Source: G965203045 sp965203045 (lineage in GTDB: Bacteria; Pseudomonadota; Gammaproteobacteria; PS1; Pseudothioglobaceae). Taken from it: DNA of 64,000 nucleotides. The position numbers and the translations under genes are program-made. Below are positions 55,401 through 63,989 of this stretch, one piece after another. The stretch spans positions 806,001 to 870,000 of the forward strand of contig OZ241850.1 of assembly GCA_965203045.1 (NCBI GenBank), given 5' to 3'. Below the pieces are notes generated by a model that worked only from the letters and a program-made list of their open reading frames with translations, was not told where the DNA came from and searched no databases. Positions within the stretch are counted from its first letter, which is position 1. Every line of letters begins with the position of its first letter.

Positions 55401-58400
55401 AGCATTAGTAGCGGTAATCAATTAGTTATTGACCATAGCCCTGACTTTGAGACCCAAAATAGTTATGAAATTATTATTGCCGTTAGTGATACTATACATC
55501 AGTTAACTAAAATCTTTAATATTAGTGTTAATAATATTAACGAATTTGTTCCTATTTTTATTAGCGTTCCCATTACTACTGCTAGAGTTAATAGTCTATA
55601 CCAATATGACTTAAACGCCAGTGATGCTGATGGTGTCAACCTTGAATTTAGCGCAGCGCTAGGCGCCACATTACCAAGTTGGCTAGCTATTGACGCAGTC
55701 GTAACTACTTTGGCAGGAGATGGTGTGTCTGATAATGATGATGGCGCTAGCGCCACTGCTAGATTTAGTAACCCATCAGGTGTTGCAATTGATGCCATTG
55801 GCAATACTATTGTTGCTGATACTATTAATCATCGTATTCGCAACATTAGTCCAGAGGGCATAGTGAGAACTATTGCTGGTAGTGATTTGGGTTTTATTGA
55901 TGGGGCTAGCGCAACAGCTCAATTTATTTTTCCAAGTGGTGTTGCAATTGATGCCCTTGGCGATATTATTGTTGCTGATACCGGTAGTAATCGTATTCGC
56001 AGAATTAGCACAGGCGATGTAGTAAGCACTATTGCTGGTGGTCAATCTGGTTTTTTTATTGATGGTGCTAGCGCAACAGCTAGATTTAATGCCCCAGTAG
56101 CTGTTGTAGTTGATGTTCTTGGTAATATTATTGTTGCTGATAGAGATAATCACCGCATTCGTAGCATTAGCACAAGCGGTACAGTAACCACTATTGCTGG
56201 TAGTGAGACTGGCTTTGCTGATGGTGCTAGCACTACCGCTAGATTTAGTGACCCCAGTGGTGTTGCAATTGATGCTTTGGGTAATATTATTGTTGCTGAT
56301 AGAGATAATCACCGCATTCGTAGCATTGCCCCAGATGGCATAGTAAGGACTATTGCTGGTAGTGAAACTGGTTTTGTTGATGGTGCTAGCCCCACCGCTA
56401 GATTTAGTGCTCCAAGTGGTGTTGCAATTGATACTTTGGGCAATATTATTGTTGCTGATAGAGATAATCATCGCATTCGTAAAATTACCCCAGACGGTGT
56501 AGTAACCACTATTGCTGGTAGTAGTGACGGTTTTACTGATGGCACTAGCACAATGGCTAGATTTAGTGAACCAAGTGGTGTTGCAATTGATGTCATTGGC
56601 AATATTATTGTTGCTGATAGAGGTAATGAACGCATTCGTAAAATTAGTAGAAATAGTCTTGTAGGTACTTCCAGCTGTGGTGATATTGGCATTTATGACC
56701 TAGAACTTATTGTTAGCGATGGTGAATTTGAAGATTTGCAAAGTTTTACTATTAATGTTGTGGGTGATGGCAGTTGTTTAATAGTCCCATTTAGTTTTGA
56801 TGCTATAGGTGATGTTGCCTTAAGCGCAACCGTCACTTCTGATGCTATTATAGTTGCTACCAATACCCAAGACCTACAAAGCACATTTACTATTAGTATC
56901 GAAGGCAGCAACGCGCGCTATTCTATTAACGGTGGTAGTTATACAGATGCAAGCGGGGTGGTTAGTGTTGGTGATAATGTCAGGGTGCAAATTGTAGCCA
57001 GTAACCAACTAAATACCGCAAAAATAGCAACTGTTAGCATACATAATATTGCAGCTGCATTTACTATTACCACTACTAACTTGATAATTGTTGGCGGCGA
57101 TAGCACAGTTAGTTATAACAATCTCCCAATTACTATTGACGCTACCAGCAATGATAGCCAAACAATACCAATAACTTGGACTTCTAGCGCTACGAGTGTT
57201 GTAAGTTTTGACGACCCAAATATTGGCTTAATTACTATTGTTGGTGTTGGCACCTCTTTAATTACTGCAAGGCGGGGCGATGATGAGAGTAGTATAATTT
57301 TTACCGTAGAGCCCTTAACTCTGACCCCAACCTTTGCTAGCCCACAAAGCTTTATCTACAACACCAATACAAGAACTGTGGTCGCAACTATTACCAGTGG
57401 CATAGTTAGCACTGATGATATTGGCCTAACTATAAGCGGTGTAACAACTGCAACAGATGTTGGCAACTACAATATAGACCTAGTCCTTATAGGCGCTGCT
57501 AGTCGCAACTACCGCCTAAGCGCAACTACTCTTAGCTGGTCAATTATAAAAGCAGACCAAAGCCAATTTAGCCTAGGCGCTGATACAACTATAACATTTG
57601 GTGCTAGTTTTAGTCGCCCAGCAGCAGGGGTCTCTGCTACTGTTGCCAGTAGTTATGGTTCATCTAATCCGAGCGTTGCAACGGTGGCTACAAATGGCGA
57701 TATTACAACAATTGGCATTGGCAGCGCTATCATTAGCGCCACTAATACTGGTGATAATAATTACAACTCTGCAGCTGCTAGTTATCAATTAGTCATCACA
57801 CAAGCGCCCCAAGACCCATTTAGCATCACTGCTAGTGATACCTTAATATTTGGCGCAACTAGCGTTGTTGTGATAGTAGAGTCGGGTAGTGGTGATGGTG
57901 TTATTAGTTATGATTCTAGTAATATAGCAGTTATAACTATTACCGCCGATGGTATCATTACTGCAGCTGGTGTAGGTGAGGCTATAATTACCGCAACCAA
58001 AGATGGTGGTAGAAACTACCTTAACATTAGCGCTACTCACTCAATAATGGTTGAAAGAGCTGAACAAGCTGATTTTGTAATCAGCGGCAGCTCAACCTTA
58101 GCAAATGCCGCAACTGGTTTTGCAACCGCAACTGGTGGTAGCGGCACAGGGGCTATTGTTTTTAGCTCCAGCAACCCAGATATTGCAACTATTACCCAAG
58201 ATGGTATGATTAACGCGCAAAGCCTAGGCACCACCACTATTAGCGCTACTAAAAGTGGCGGGGACAACTATCATGATATTAGTGATAATTATCTACTAAC
58301 TATTACCAATACCACCCCTACTGTTACAAACCTTATACCAAACCAAATTGTCTCACTAGGAAACTTATTTACTTTACCTATCCCAGCTAATACATTTAAT

Positions 58401-61400
58401 GATGTCAACGGCGACACCTTAACTATCAGTGTTTCTACCTTACCAGATGGTCTAATGTTTGATAGCACTAATACCAGCATAACTGGCGTCCCAGCAACAG
58501 TAGGAGTTTCAGATATAACTGTCACCGCTGATGATGGTAATGGGGCTATGGTTAGCACTAGCTTTAGCTTAACAGTTAGTGGTGATTTTATTATTGTTGG
58601 TAGTAATTTAAGAAACGTTGTTTATGGCGCTGCTAGCCAAAACATCATAGCCCAAGGTGGGCTCAGTCCAACTGGGACAATAACTTTTAGCTCCAGCACT
58701 CCAAGTATTGCTAACTTTGGTGATGCAAACATAGGCGTATTAGCTATATTAGGCGCTGGGACTGCAATTATAACTGCCACTAGAGATGGGACGGGCGAAC
58801 AAGCAAGTGTTAGCTTTATTGTTAATCCAAGGATCATCACCCCAACCTTTGCTAGTTCATCGACCTTTATCTATAACACCAACATAAGAACTGTGCTTGC
58901 AACTATTACCAGCGGTATAGTAGGTACTGATGATGTTAGCCTTAGCATAAGCGGTACAGCAACTGCAACTGATGTTGGCAACTACAATATAGACCTAGTA
59001 CTTATAGGCGCTGCTAGTCGCAACTACCGCCTAAGCACAACTACTCTTAGCTGGTCAATTATAAAAGCAGACCAAAGCGCATTTAGCCTAGGGGCTGATA
59101 CAACTATAATATTTGGTGAAAGCTTAAGTCGCCCAGCAACAGGTGTGTCTGCTACTGTTGTTAGTAGTTATGGTTCATCTGACCCAGACGTTGCAACGGT
59201 AGCCACAAACGGCGATATTACAATTACTGGCGTTGGCAGCACTATTATTAGTACCACCAACACTGGTGATAATAATTACAACTCTGCAGCTGATAGCTAT
59301 ACACTAAATGTTGCCCCATTAACACTAACTATTGCCATCGGTAGCACTACCACTATTTATAGCGGTGCTGCTATTACAGTAACTACCACTATTACCAATC
59401 TTGTTAGTGGGCACGAGCAGGTGAGCCTCACCATAAATGGCGACCAAACAGCAACCAATGCTGGTGATTACTCTTTTGATATTAGCGCCATTGAAGGCAG
59501 TGATAGTCCTAACTACATACTAATCCCAATAACTATTAACTGGGTAGTAGCCTCAGCTCAGCAATCCGAACTAGATATTACTGGCAATGCCACCAGACTC
59601 ATGGTAGGACAAACAACCACCGCAACTGCTACTAATGACCAACTACAAGGCACACTAACAATTAGTGCTAGTGAAGCTGGCATTGCCACAATTGAGGGCA
59701 GCACCATAACCGCTACTAATGTTGGCATAACTACTATTACCATTACCAAACAAGTTGCTAATCATAACAACATCAGCGCCAGTTATCAACTACTAGTCAT
59801 CCAAAATACCACAGCTGCTATTGATGCTGGTGATGACAGGACTGCCACTTATGTCCCTAGTGGTGTTCTAAGCGCTCAAGCACCAACTAATACCCAAGGT
59901 AGAGTAATTAGTTATGCCGCAGACCCAATAGCTAGTGATGTTGCAACAATTAACATAAACACCGGCGCTATTACTATTACAAATGCTGGCACAGTCAATA
60001 TTATAGTAAGCGCTGCTGCAACTACTAATTATGCCGCATCAACCGATAGCTATCTACTAACTATTAACCAAGCAGCTCAAGAACCATTTACTATTACTGC
60101 TAGTGATACTTTAATATTTGGCGCAACGAGTGCTATTGTGATAGTAAACCTAGGTAGTGGTGATGGCACTATTACTTACAGTTCTAGTGATATAGCAATT
60201 GCAACTATTACCACCGATGGTATTATTACTGCAACTGGTGCGGGTGAGGCTACCATTACCGCAACTAGGGATGGTGGCAGAAACTATCTAGATACCAGCG
60301 CTACTCATCTGCTAGTAGTTGAGAGAGCTGACCAAGTAGTTAGTATTATAGGTGGCACCTTAAGCATAGATTATGCGCCTGATAGCGCCACTGCTGTTGG
60401 CAGAATAGCAACTGCTAGGACCACCATTACTTATAGCTCAAGCGATGAAGATGTTGCAATAGTTAGTGCTACCAGTGGTATTATTACTATTGTAAATGTT
60501 GGCACAATAAGTATTGTTGCCAGTGCTACAAGGACTAGTGGCTATAATTCTGCGGTTGCTAGTTATCAATTAATTATCAGACAAGTAGCCCAAGGTCCAT
60601 TTAGTATCACTGCTAGTGACACTTTAATATTTGGCGCAACTAGCGCTGTTGTGATAGTAGAGCCGGGTAGTGGTGATGGCGTTGTTAGTTATGATTCTAG
60701 TGATATAGCAATTATAACTATTACCGCCGATGGCATCATTACCGCAACTGGTGTAGGTGCGGCTATAATTACCGCAACCAAAGACGGCGGTAAAAACTAC
60801 TTTAACACCAGCGCTACTCACTCAATAATGGTTGAAAGAGCTGACCAAGCTGATTTTGTAATCAGCGGTAGTTCAACTTTAGCAAATGCCGCAACTAGTT
60901 TTGCAACCACAACTGGTGGTAGCGGCACAGGCGCTATTAGTTTTAGGTCCAGCAACCCAGATGTTGCAACTATTACCCAAGACGGTATAATTAGCGCGCA
61001 AAGCTTAGGCACCACTACTATTAGCGCTACCAAAAGTGGTGGGGATAACTACCGTGATATTGGGGATAGTTATCTACTAACTATTGTAAATACCACGCCC
61101 ACTGTCACAAATCCTATAACAAACCAAACCGCCCCGCTTAGAAATCCATTTATCTTTACTATTCCAGCTAATACATTTAATGATGCCAACGGCGATACCT
61201 TAACCATTAGCGCTTTTAATCTGCCAGATGGTCTAATGTTTGATAGCGCTAATACCAGCATAATTGGCACCCCAGCAACAGTAGGGATTTCAACTATAAC
61301 CATCACCGCCGATGATGGTAATGGGGCTATGGTTAGCACTAGCTTTAGCTTAATAATTAGTGATGACTTTATTATTATTGGCAATAATCCAAGAACTATC

Positions 61401-62432
61401 ATCTATGGTGTTGCTAGCCAAAACATCATAGCCCAAGGTGGGGTTAGTCCAACTGGGGCAATAACTTTTGTCTCTAGCACCCCAAGTGTTGCCAGCTTTG
61501 GTGATACAAACATAGGCACACTAACCATATCAAGCGCTGGCACTGCGATTATAACTGCCACCAGAGAGGGCAGCGGCGAACAAGCAAGTATTAGCCTTAT
61601 CGTTAGTCCAAGGACCATCACTCCAACTTTTGCCAGCTCGCAAACCTTTATCTACAACACTAGCACAAGAATTGTGCTCGTAACTATTACCAGTGGCATA
61701 ATAGAGGGTGATGACATTAGCTTTACTATAAGCGGCGCAACAGCTGCAACAAATGTTGGCGACTACAATATAGGCTTAGCGCTCATAGGCGCCTCTAGCC
61801 CAAACTATCGCTTAAGCACAACTACTCTTAGCTGGTCAATTATAAAAGCAGACCAAACTGGCTTTACTATTATGGTTGACAACATCTTAGAAATAGGGGC
61901 AACCATAACTGCAACTACACGCGGCGGACAAAGCTCAGGCGCTGTTAGTTTTAGTTCTAGCAACCCAGATGTTGCAACTATTAACCAAGACGGTCTAATT
62001 AACACCCAAAGCCTAGGCACCACCACTCTGACCGCAACTAAGGCTGGCGATAGTAATTATAATAATACTAGCGATAGTACCACCCTAATAGTGGTCGCTC
62101 GCTTTAACTTAGATATTGACGATGATGGTAGCAGGCTAACTACCACTGACGGTATTCTAATTATCAGATTTTTAACAGGTCCTACTAATACTATAAATAC
62201 CACCGATGCAACTACAACTGAGGCACAAAGAGATAACCAACAAATACTTAAGTTTTTACAAAGAGGTTATAATAGGCTAGATATTGATGGTAATGGCACA
62301 ATAGCAGCAAGTAGCGATGGTATGATAATTATGCGCTACCTAGCAGACCAAGAAAATCTTAACACCACAGGTATCCCCGCAGGAGCAGATGTAGGCACAA
62401 TTATTCTTAATTTGCAAAACATATACAAATAA
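52407..62432 (+). CDS. Giant secreted protein with a possible cohesin-like domain, two NHL propellers and a dockerin-like C-terminus
   Basis: The start is unusual. The first conventional codon, TTG at 52443, truncates the signal peptide. ATA at 52407, 7 bases after AGGAG, restores a basic KIKLVK start and a hydrophobic core ending SSSAIA. From there the protein has about 3341 residues. After the signal peptide comes a ~160-residue possible cohesin-like beta domain, then Big2/MBG domains and a CADG domain split by six NHL repeats. A classical cadherin domain (IVEN...DFETQNSYEIIIAVSD...NNINE) and a second CADG split by six NHL repeats follow. About 1,700 residues of Big2/MBG/CADG domains lead to the dockerin-like module. 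It lies just 21 to 57 bases after giant gene 1, so the two are probably one operon. A structural surface or extracellular role is inferred. Confidence 0.82.
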   Translation: MKIKLVKALLSVLFLLLSSSAIAATQTVNFDIDTNIFSTYSLPNGEFTLSIEHTFATDTSSTNAVNGAGFFLFYDSNFIEFVDGDASIDPILPLQGGVTETGSTVDNSDDTDSYVRVAWTIDDDDGDLITSPTDTLLASLRFRWIGATVTSEQTVMALRFNDNTLSAGRGFTVGAGDDLIVSNRPEVTDRLIIVNSPRNTVYGAATQNIIVQGGVSPTGAITFVSSTPSVASFGNTNIGALTILGVGTTIITAIRDSTSEQTSITFIVNPRTITPTFASSQTFIYNTSIRTVLATITSGIVGTDDVSLIISDTTTATDVGNYNIDLELTGVDSPNYRLSTTTLSWSIIKADQIGFTIVVSSLLEAGATTIATASGGQSTGTISFSSSNPTIATASQDGVISAQSPGTTTIIATRAGNSNYNDISANVLLEVVADTTPEAFSFIALTNVTPNTLITSNIVTISGFDSTVSIRIEGGSYTIGASAPTAAEGIVTAGVTVTAQVLSSSEFNTQTVATLTVGFGDSAIRAIFSVTTRPPPSTPSFTSTPITSARFNSLYQYILRANDADNDNLVFSAASGTELPSWLTIDTVVTTIAGGASTTARFQEPRGIAVDASANIIVADSNNHRIRRISPDGSVSTIAGNGTQDFADGASATAMFAFPTGVAIDASGNIIVADQRNHSIRRISADGTVTTIAGTVSIGSTNGASATARFNSPEAIVIDVSGDIIVADSGNHRIRSITPDGIVTTIAGSSVGFDDGASDTAMFFSPRGVVIDALGNIIVADSVNHRIRSITPDGIVRTIAGSKTGFADGASITARFNTPFGVAIDALGNIIVADSDNHRVRSITLGRTVNTIAGTGTVGVGNGDFADGTVSTARFNSLTGIAIDTSGDIIIADNLNHRIRKIYRNNLVGTPRSCDDIGIHNLELIVSDGELIDLQSFDIIVANDGSCPATPTNLALSTTTIVENILTNSIIATISADDSDNPGSLTFSIVGGADSASFSISSGNQLVIDHSPDFETQNSYEIIIAVSDTIHQLTKIFNISVNNINEFVPIFISVPITTARVNSLYQYDLNASDADGVNLEFSAALGATLPSWLAIDAVVTTLAGDGVSDNDDGASATARFSNPSGVAIDAIGNTIVADTINHRIRNISPEGIVRTIAGSDLGFIDGASATAQFIFPSGVAIDALGDIIVADTGSNRIRRISTGDVVSTIAGGQSGFFIDGASATARFNAPVAVVVDVLGNIIVADRDNHRIRSISTSGTVTTIAGSETGFADGASTTARFSDPSGVAIDALGNIIVADRDNHRIRSIAPDGIVRTIAGSETGFVDGASPTARFSAPSGVAIDTLGNIIVADRDNHRIRKITPDGVVTTIAGSSDGFTDGTSTMARFSEPSGVAIDVIGNIIVADRGNERIRKISRNSLVGTSSCGDIGIYDLELIVSDGEFEDLQSFTINVVGDGSCLIVPFSFDAIGDVALSATVTSDAIIVATNTQDLQSTFTISIEGSNARYSINGGSYTDASGVVSVGDNVRVQIVASNQLNTAKIATVSIHNIAAAFTITTTNLIIVGGDSTVSYNNLPITIDATSNDSQTIPITWTSSATSVVSFDDPNIGLITIVGVGTSLITARRGDDESSIIFTVEPLTLTPTFASPQSFIYNTNTRTVVATITSGIVSTDDIGLTISGVTTATDVGNYNIDLVLIGAASRNYRLSATTLSWSIIKADQSQFSLGADTTITFGASFSRPAAGVSATVASSYGSSNPSVATVATNGDITTIGIGSAIISATNTGDNNYNSAAASYQLVITQAPQDPFSITASDTLIFGATSVVVIVESGSGDGVISYDSSNIAVITITADGIITAAGVGEAIITATKDGGRNYLNISATHSIMVERAEQADFVISGSSTLANAATGFATATGGSGTGAIVFSSSNPDIATITQDGMINAQSLGTTTISATKSGGDNYHDISDNYLLTITNTTPTVTNLIPNQIVSLGNLFTLPIPANTFNDVNGDTLTISVSTLPDGLMFDSTNTSITGVPATVGVSDITVTADDGNGAMVSTSFSLTVSGDFIIVGSNLRNVVYGAASQNIIAQGGLSPTGTITFSSSTPSIANFGDANIGVLAILGAGTAIITATRDGTGEQASVSFIVNPRIITPTFASSSTFIYNTNIRTVLATITSGIVGTDDVSLSISGTATATDVGNYNIDLVLIGAASRNYRLSTTTLSWSIIKADQSAFSLGADTTIIFGESLSRPATGVSATVVSSYGSSDPDVATVATNGDITITGVGSTIISTTNTGDNNYNSAADSYTLNVAPLTLTIAIGSTTTIYSGAAITVTTTITNLVSGHEQVSLTINGDQTATNAGDYSFDISAIEGSDSPNYILIPITINWVVASAQQSELDITGNATRLMVGQTTTATATNDQLQGTLTISASEAGIATIEGSTITATNVGITTITITKQVANHNNISASYQLLVIQNTTAAIDAGDDRTATYVPSGVLSAQAPTNTQGRVISYAADPIASDVATININTGAITITNAGTVNIIVSAAATTNYAASTDSYLLTINQAAQEPFTITASDTLIFGATSAIVIVNLGSGDGTITYSSSDIAIATITTDGIITATGAGEATITATRDGGRNYLDTSATHLLVVERADQVVSIIGGTLSIDYAPDSATAVGRIATARTTITYSSSDEDVAIVSATSGIITIVNVGTISIVASATRTSGYNSAVASYQLIIRQVAQGPFSITASDTLIFGATSAVVIVEPGSGDGVVSYDSSDIAIITITADGIITATGVGAAIITATKDGGKNYFNTSATHSIMVERADQADFVISGSSTLANAATSFATTTGGSGTGAISFRSSNPDVATITQDGIISAQSLGTTTISATKSGGDNYRDIGDSYLLTIVNTTPTVTNPITNQTAPLRNPFIFTIPANTFNDANGDTLTISAFNLPDGLMFDSANTSIIGTPATVGISTITITADDGNGAMVSTSFSLIISDDFIIIGNNPRTIIYGVASQNIIAQGGVSPTGAITFVSSTPSVASFGDTNIGTLTISSAGTAIITATREGSGEQASISLIVSPRTITPTFASSQTFIYNTSTRIVLVTITSGIIEGDDISFTISGATAATNVGDYNIGLALIGASSPNYRLSTTTLSWSIIKADQTGFTIMVDNILEIGATITATTRGGQSSGAVSFSSSNPDVATINQDGLINTQSLGTTTLTATKAGDSNYNNTSDSTTLIVVARFNLDIDDDGSRLTTTDGILIIRFLTGPTNTINTTDATTTEAQRDNQQILKFLQRGYNRLDIDGNGTIAASSDGMIIMRYLADQENLNTTGIPAGADVGTIILNLQNIYK
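52476..52949 (+). other. Possible cohesin-like domain of giant protein 2
   Basis: The mature N-terminus (about 158 residues) is unlike the repeats that follow. It has VNFDIDTN, an NGAGFFLFYDSNFIEFVDG segment resembling the 'f.l.YDp..l.fv' strand of cohesins, and a later LLASLRFRW strand. Length and strand pattern fit a cohesin or carbohydrate-binding-module jelly roll. The assignment needs a profile or structure search. Confidence 0.45.
54021..55238 (+). other. CADG/He_PIG domain interrupted by NHL propeller 1
   Basis: The first half of a cadherin-like domain (SFTSTPITSARFNSLYQY ... LPSWLTID) is followed at 54174-55121 by six NHL repeats (pattern GVAIDASGNIIVADSxNHRIRxI, spaced about 53-56 residues). 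The second half of the same domain (LVGTPRSCDDIG...LIVSDGE) then resumes. Six blades would close one beta-propeller. Confidence 0.8.
55255..55550 (+). other. Cadherin domain of giant protein 2
   Basis: The sequence has the cadherin features IVEN, IATISADDSDN, a LVIDHSPDFETQNSYEI strand and the closing NNINE. It lies between the two propeller-bearing domains. Cadherin domains bind calcium between repeats, in line with the calcium-binding C-terminus. Confidence 0.75.
55551..56777 (+). other. CADG/He_PIG domain interrupted by NHL propeller 2
   Basis: This is a second copy of the nested arrangement: PIFISVPITTARVNSLYQYD...LPSWLAID, then six NHL repeats (55704-56657), then SLVGTSSCGDIGIYDLELIV. 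The repeats inside are more uniform than in propeller 1, several sharing the same IIVADRDNHRIR stretch. Confidence 0.8.
57843..60679 (+). repeat. Segment of giant gene 2 duplicated from or into giant gene 1
   Basis: Partner of 49044-51880, at a constant offset of 8799 bases, with a 743-base identical core at 58377-59119. A third, more diverged copy of part of the array (NTTPTVTNPITNQ...) follows at about 61084-61850. Confidence 0.85.
62103..62432 (+). other. Dockerin-like double EF-hand module of giant protein 2
   Basis: Loops DIDDDGSRLTTTDG and DIDGNGTIAASSDG with helices ILIIRFL and MIIMRYLADQENLN match the end of giant protein 1 almost residue for residue. The shared C-terminus suggests a common attachment or assembly role. 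Confidence 0.75.
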
Positions 62433-62613
62433 ATTTACTTTGTGCCTTCGCTAGCAAAATTCAAAAAGCGCCGTTCGTTAAATATATATAAATTTGATTT
62501 GTATAAAACAGATACAATTTGTGAATAGAACAACAATTGGTGTCAATCTTAATAAAATATAATAACAAAATTTTACAAAGCGCAAATATAATCTAATTCT
62601 TGTAAATTGCATC

Positions 62614-62619
62614 TATAAT
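62614..62619 (+). promoter_or_regulatory. Candidate -10 box of the ctaB-upstream gene (leaderless type)
   Basis: TATAAT ends 6 bases before the ATG at 62626, after a 190-base AT-rich spacer following giant gene 2. It would separate the oxidase-assembly genes from the giant operon. No ribosome-binding site or clear -35 is visible. Confidence 0.45.
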
Positions 62620-62625
62620 ATCGTT

Positions 62626-63129
62626 ATGAAGTCAAGAAATAGTTTATTTATTTTGCTAGCCATTTTTATTGTTCCAATTGTGCTTGGCAATTTGTTTTTT
62701 TTCTTATATCCTAATTTTTTTATAGCTCAAACTGTTAATTATGGTGTTTTAATCAAGCCAATTATTCAACTTAAAAAAGTAGATTATTTGCAAGGCAGAT
62801 GGTCGCTATTGTATCGGACTGAGTATTGTGATAATACTTGTAAAACTGTGCTTAACAAGGCAAAAACTCTACATCTATTAACTAATGACAAAGCTAAGCG
62901 CTTACAACGTCTATTACTAACGAGCAAGGACTATGTTAACAAGGTCAATATTACAATAAAACCTTTAGATGATTATACTAGCTCACAACTGGCAGATTTT
63001 GCGCCGCAAACATTGTTCTTGGTTGACCCTTTGGGTAATGTAGTGCTTGCTTATGATGGACTAAATTTTAATATTAAAAAAGCGCTCAAAGATCTGAAGC
63101 GGTTGCTTAAATATTCTAGAGTTGGTTAA
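62626..63129 (+). CDS. Membrane-anchored thioredoxin-fold-like protein of the cytochrome oxidase cluster
   Basis: The 167-residue protein has an N-terminal membrane segment (residues 7-28) and a periplasmic domain. YLQGRWSLLYRTEYCDNTCKTVL contains a CxxxC pair, and FAPQTLFLVDPLGNVVLAYDG is a Sco/thioredoxin-like strand-turn. Genes of this type commonly lie between ctaA/SURF1 and ctaB in proteobacterial cox clusters and are presumed to help copper or haem assembly of cytochrome c oxidase. The stop overlaps the ctaB ATG by one base (TAATG), indicating coupling. Confidence 0.75.
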   Translation: MKSRNSLFILLAIFIVPIVLGNLFFFLYPNFFIAQTVNYGVLIKPIIQLKKVDYLQGRWSLLYRTEYCDNTCKTVLNKAKTLHLLTNDKAKRLQRLLLTSKDYVNKVNITIKPLDDYTSSQLADFAPQTLFLVDPLGNVVLAYDGLNFNIKKALKDLKRLLKYSRVG

Positions 63130-63989
63130 TGCTTTATAAAGATTTAATTGCAATGTGCAAGCTCAAAGTAGTGGCGCTAATTTTATTAACCGCATTAGTT
63201 GCAATGTTATTAACGCCACAACCTTTATCTAAATTAGCAACTTTGATGTTGGCGATATTAGGCATTGGTTTATCTGCCGCCTCAGCTGCGGTGTTTAATC
63301 ATATTATTGATGAAAAAATTGATGCGCAAATGTCGCGCACCGATAAGCGACCATTGCCACAAAAAAAAGTTAGTAGAACCCAAGCGTTAATTTGGGGCTT
63401 TAGCTTGGGTATTATCGGTTTTATGGTTTTATGGTTTGGCGTCAATCATCTAAGTGCCGCCCTTACTTTATTATCTTTGGTTGGTTATGCGGTGTTCTAT
63501 ACTATGTATCTAAAACGCGCTACACCACAAAATATTGTTATTGGTGGTGCTGCTGGTGCTACTCCGCCTATTTTGGGTTGGACTGCGGTGACTGGTGAGA
63601 TTAGTGAAATTTCTTTGGCTTTATTTTTGATTATTTTTGTTTGGACACCTCCACATTTTTGGGCATTAGCACTTTATCGGCACAAAGAATACGCTAAGGC
63701 TGAAATTCCTATGCTGCCTGTTACTCACAGTCTAGCATTTACTCGCACCCAAATTATGCTCTATACAATTTTATTAGTATTAGTGAGTTTACTACCGGTC
63801 TTGATTGTATTTTCTAGTTGGATTTACTTGGTAATTGTGCTGGTGCTAAATGTTATTTTTATTTACTATGTCTATATGCTTATCAAATACCCCCAAGATA
63901 TGAGTAGTGCTTGGAAGATATTTTCCTATTCTATTAAATACTTGATGTTATTGTTTCTAGCTTTATTATTAGACCATTTACTACTATAG
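63129..63989 (+). CDS. ctaB: Protohaem IX farnesyltransferase (haem O synthase)
   Basis: CtaB/CyoE attaches a farnesyl group to haem B, giving haem O for terminal oxidases. The 286-residue protein is a UbiA-type prenyltransferase with about nine membrane helices. The first Asp-rich motif lies in NHIIDEKIDAQMSRTDKRPLP, with the conserved YTMYLKRATPQNIVIGGAAGA next and then FVWTPPHFWALALYRHKEY. It follows the thioredoxin-like gene directly and ends 11 bases before the window edge. Confidence 0.95.
   Translation: MLYKDLIAMCKLKVVALILLTALVAMLLTPQPLSKLATLMLAILGIGLSAASAAVFNHIIDEKIDAQMSRTDKRPLPQKKVSRTQALIWGFSLGIIGFMVLWFGVNHLSAALTLLSLVGYAVFYTMYLKRATPQNIVIGGAAGATPPILGWTAVTGEISEISLALFLIIFVWTPPHFWALALYRHKEYAKAEIPMLPVTHSLAFTRTQIMLYTILLVLVSLLPVLIVFSSWIYLVIVLVLNVIFIYYVYMLIKYPQDMSSAWKIFSYSIKYLMLLFLALLLDHLLL

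Noticed and set aside
54174..56657. Regularly spaced ~160-base direct repeats, superficially CRISPR-like
   Set aside because: The repeats are in frame and encode NHL blades; unit length and divergence do not fit a CRISPR array, and no cas gene is present.
40220..62026. Many 60-230-codon minus-strand frames opposite the giant genes, several identical between copies
   Set aside because: They are antisense shadows of the biased Thr/Ser/Ile repeat coding sequence, recur only because the sense strand repeats, and match no family.
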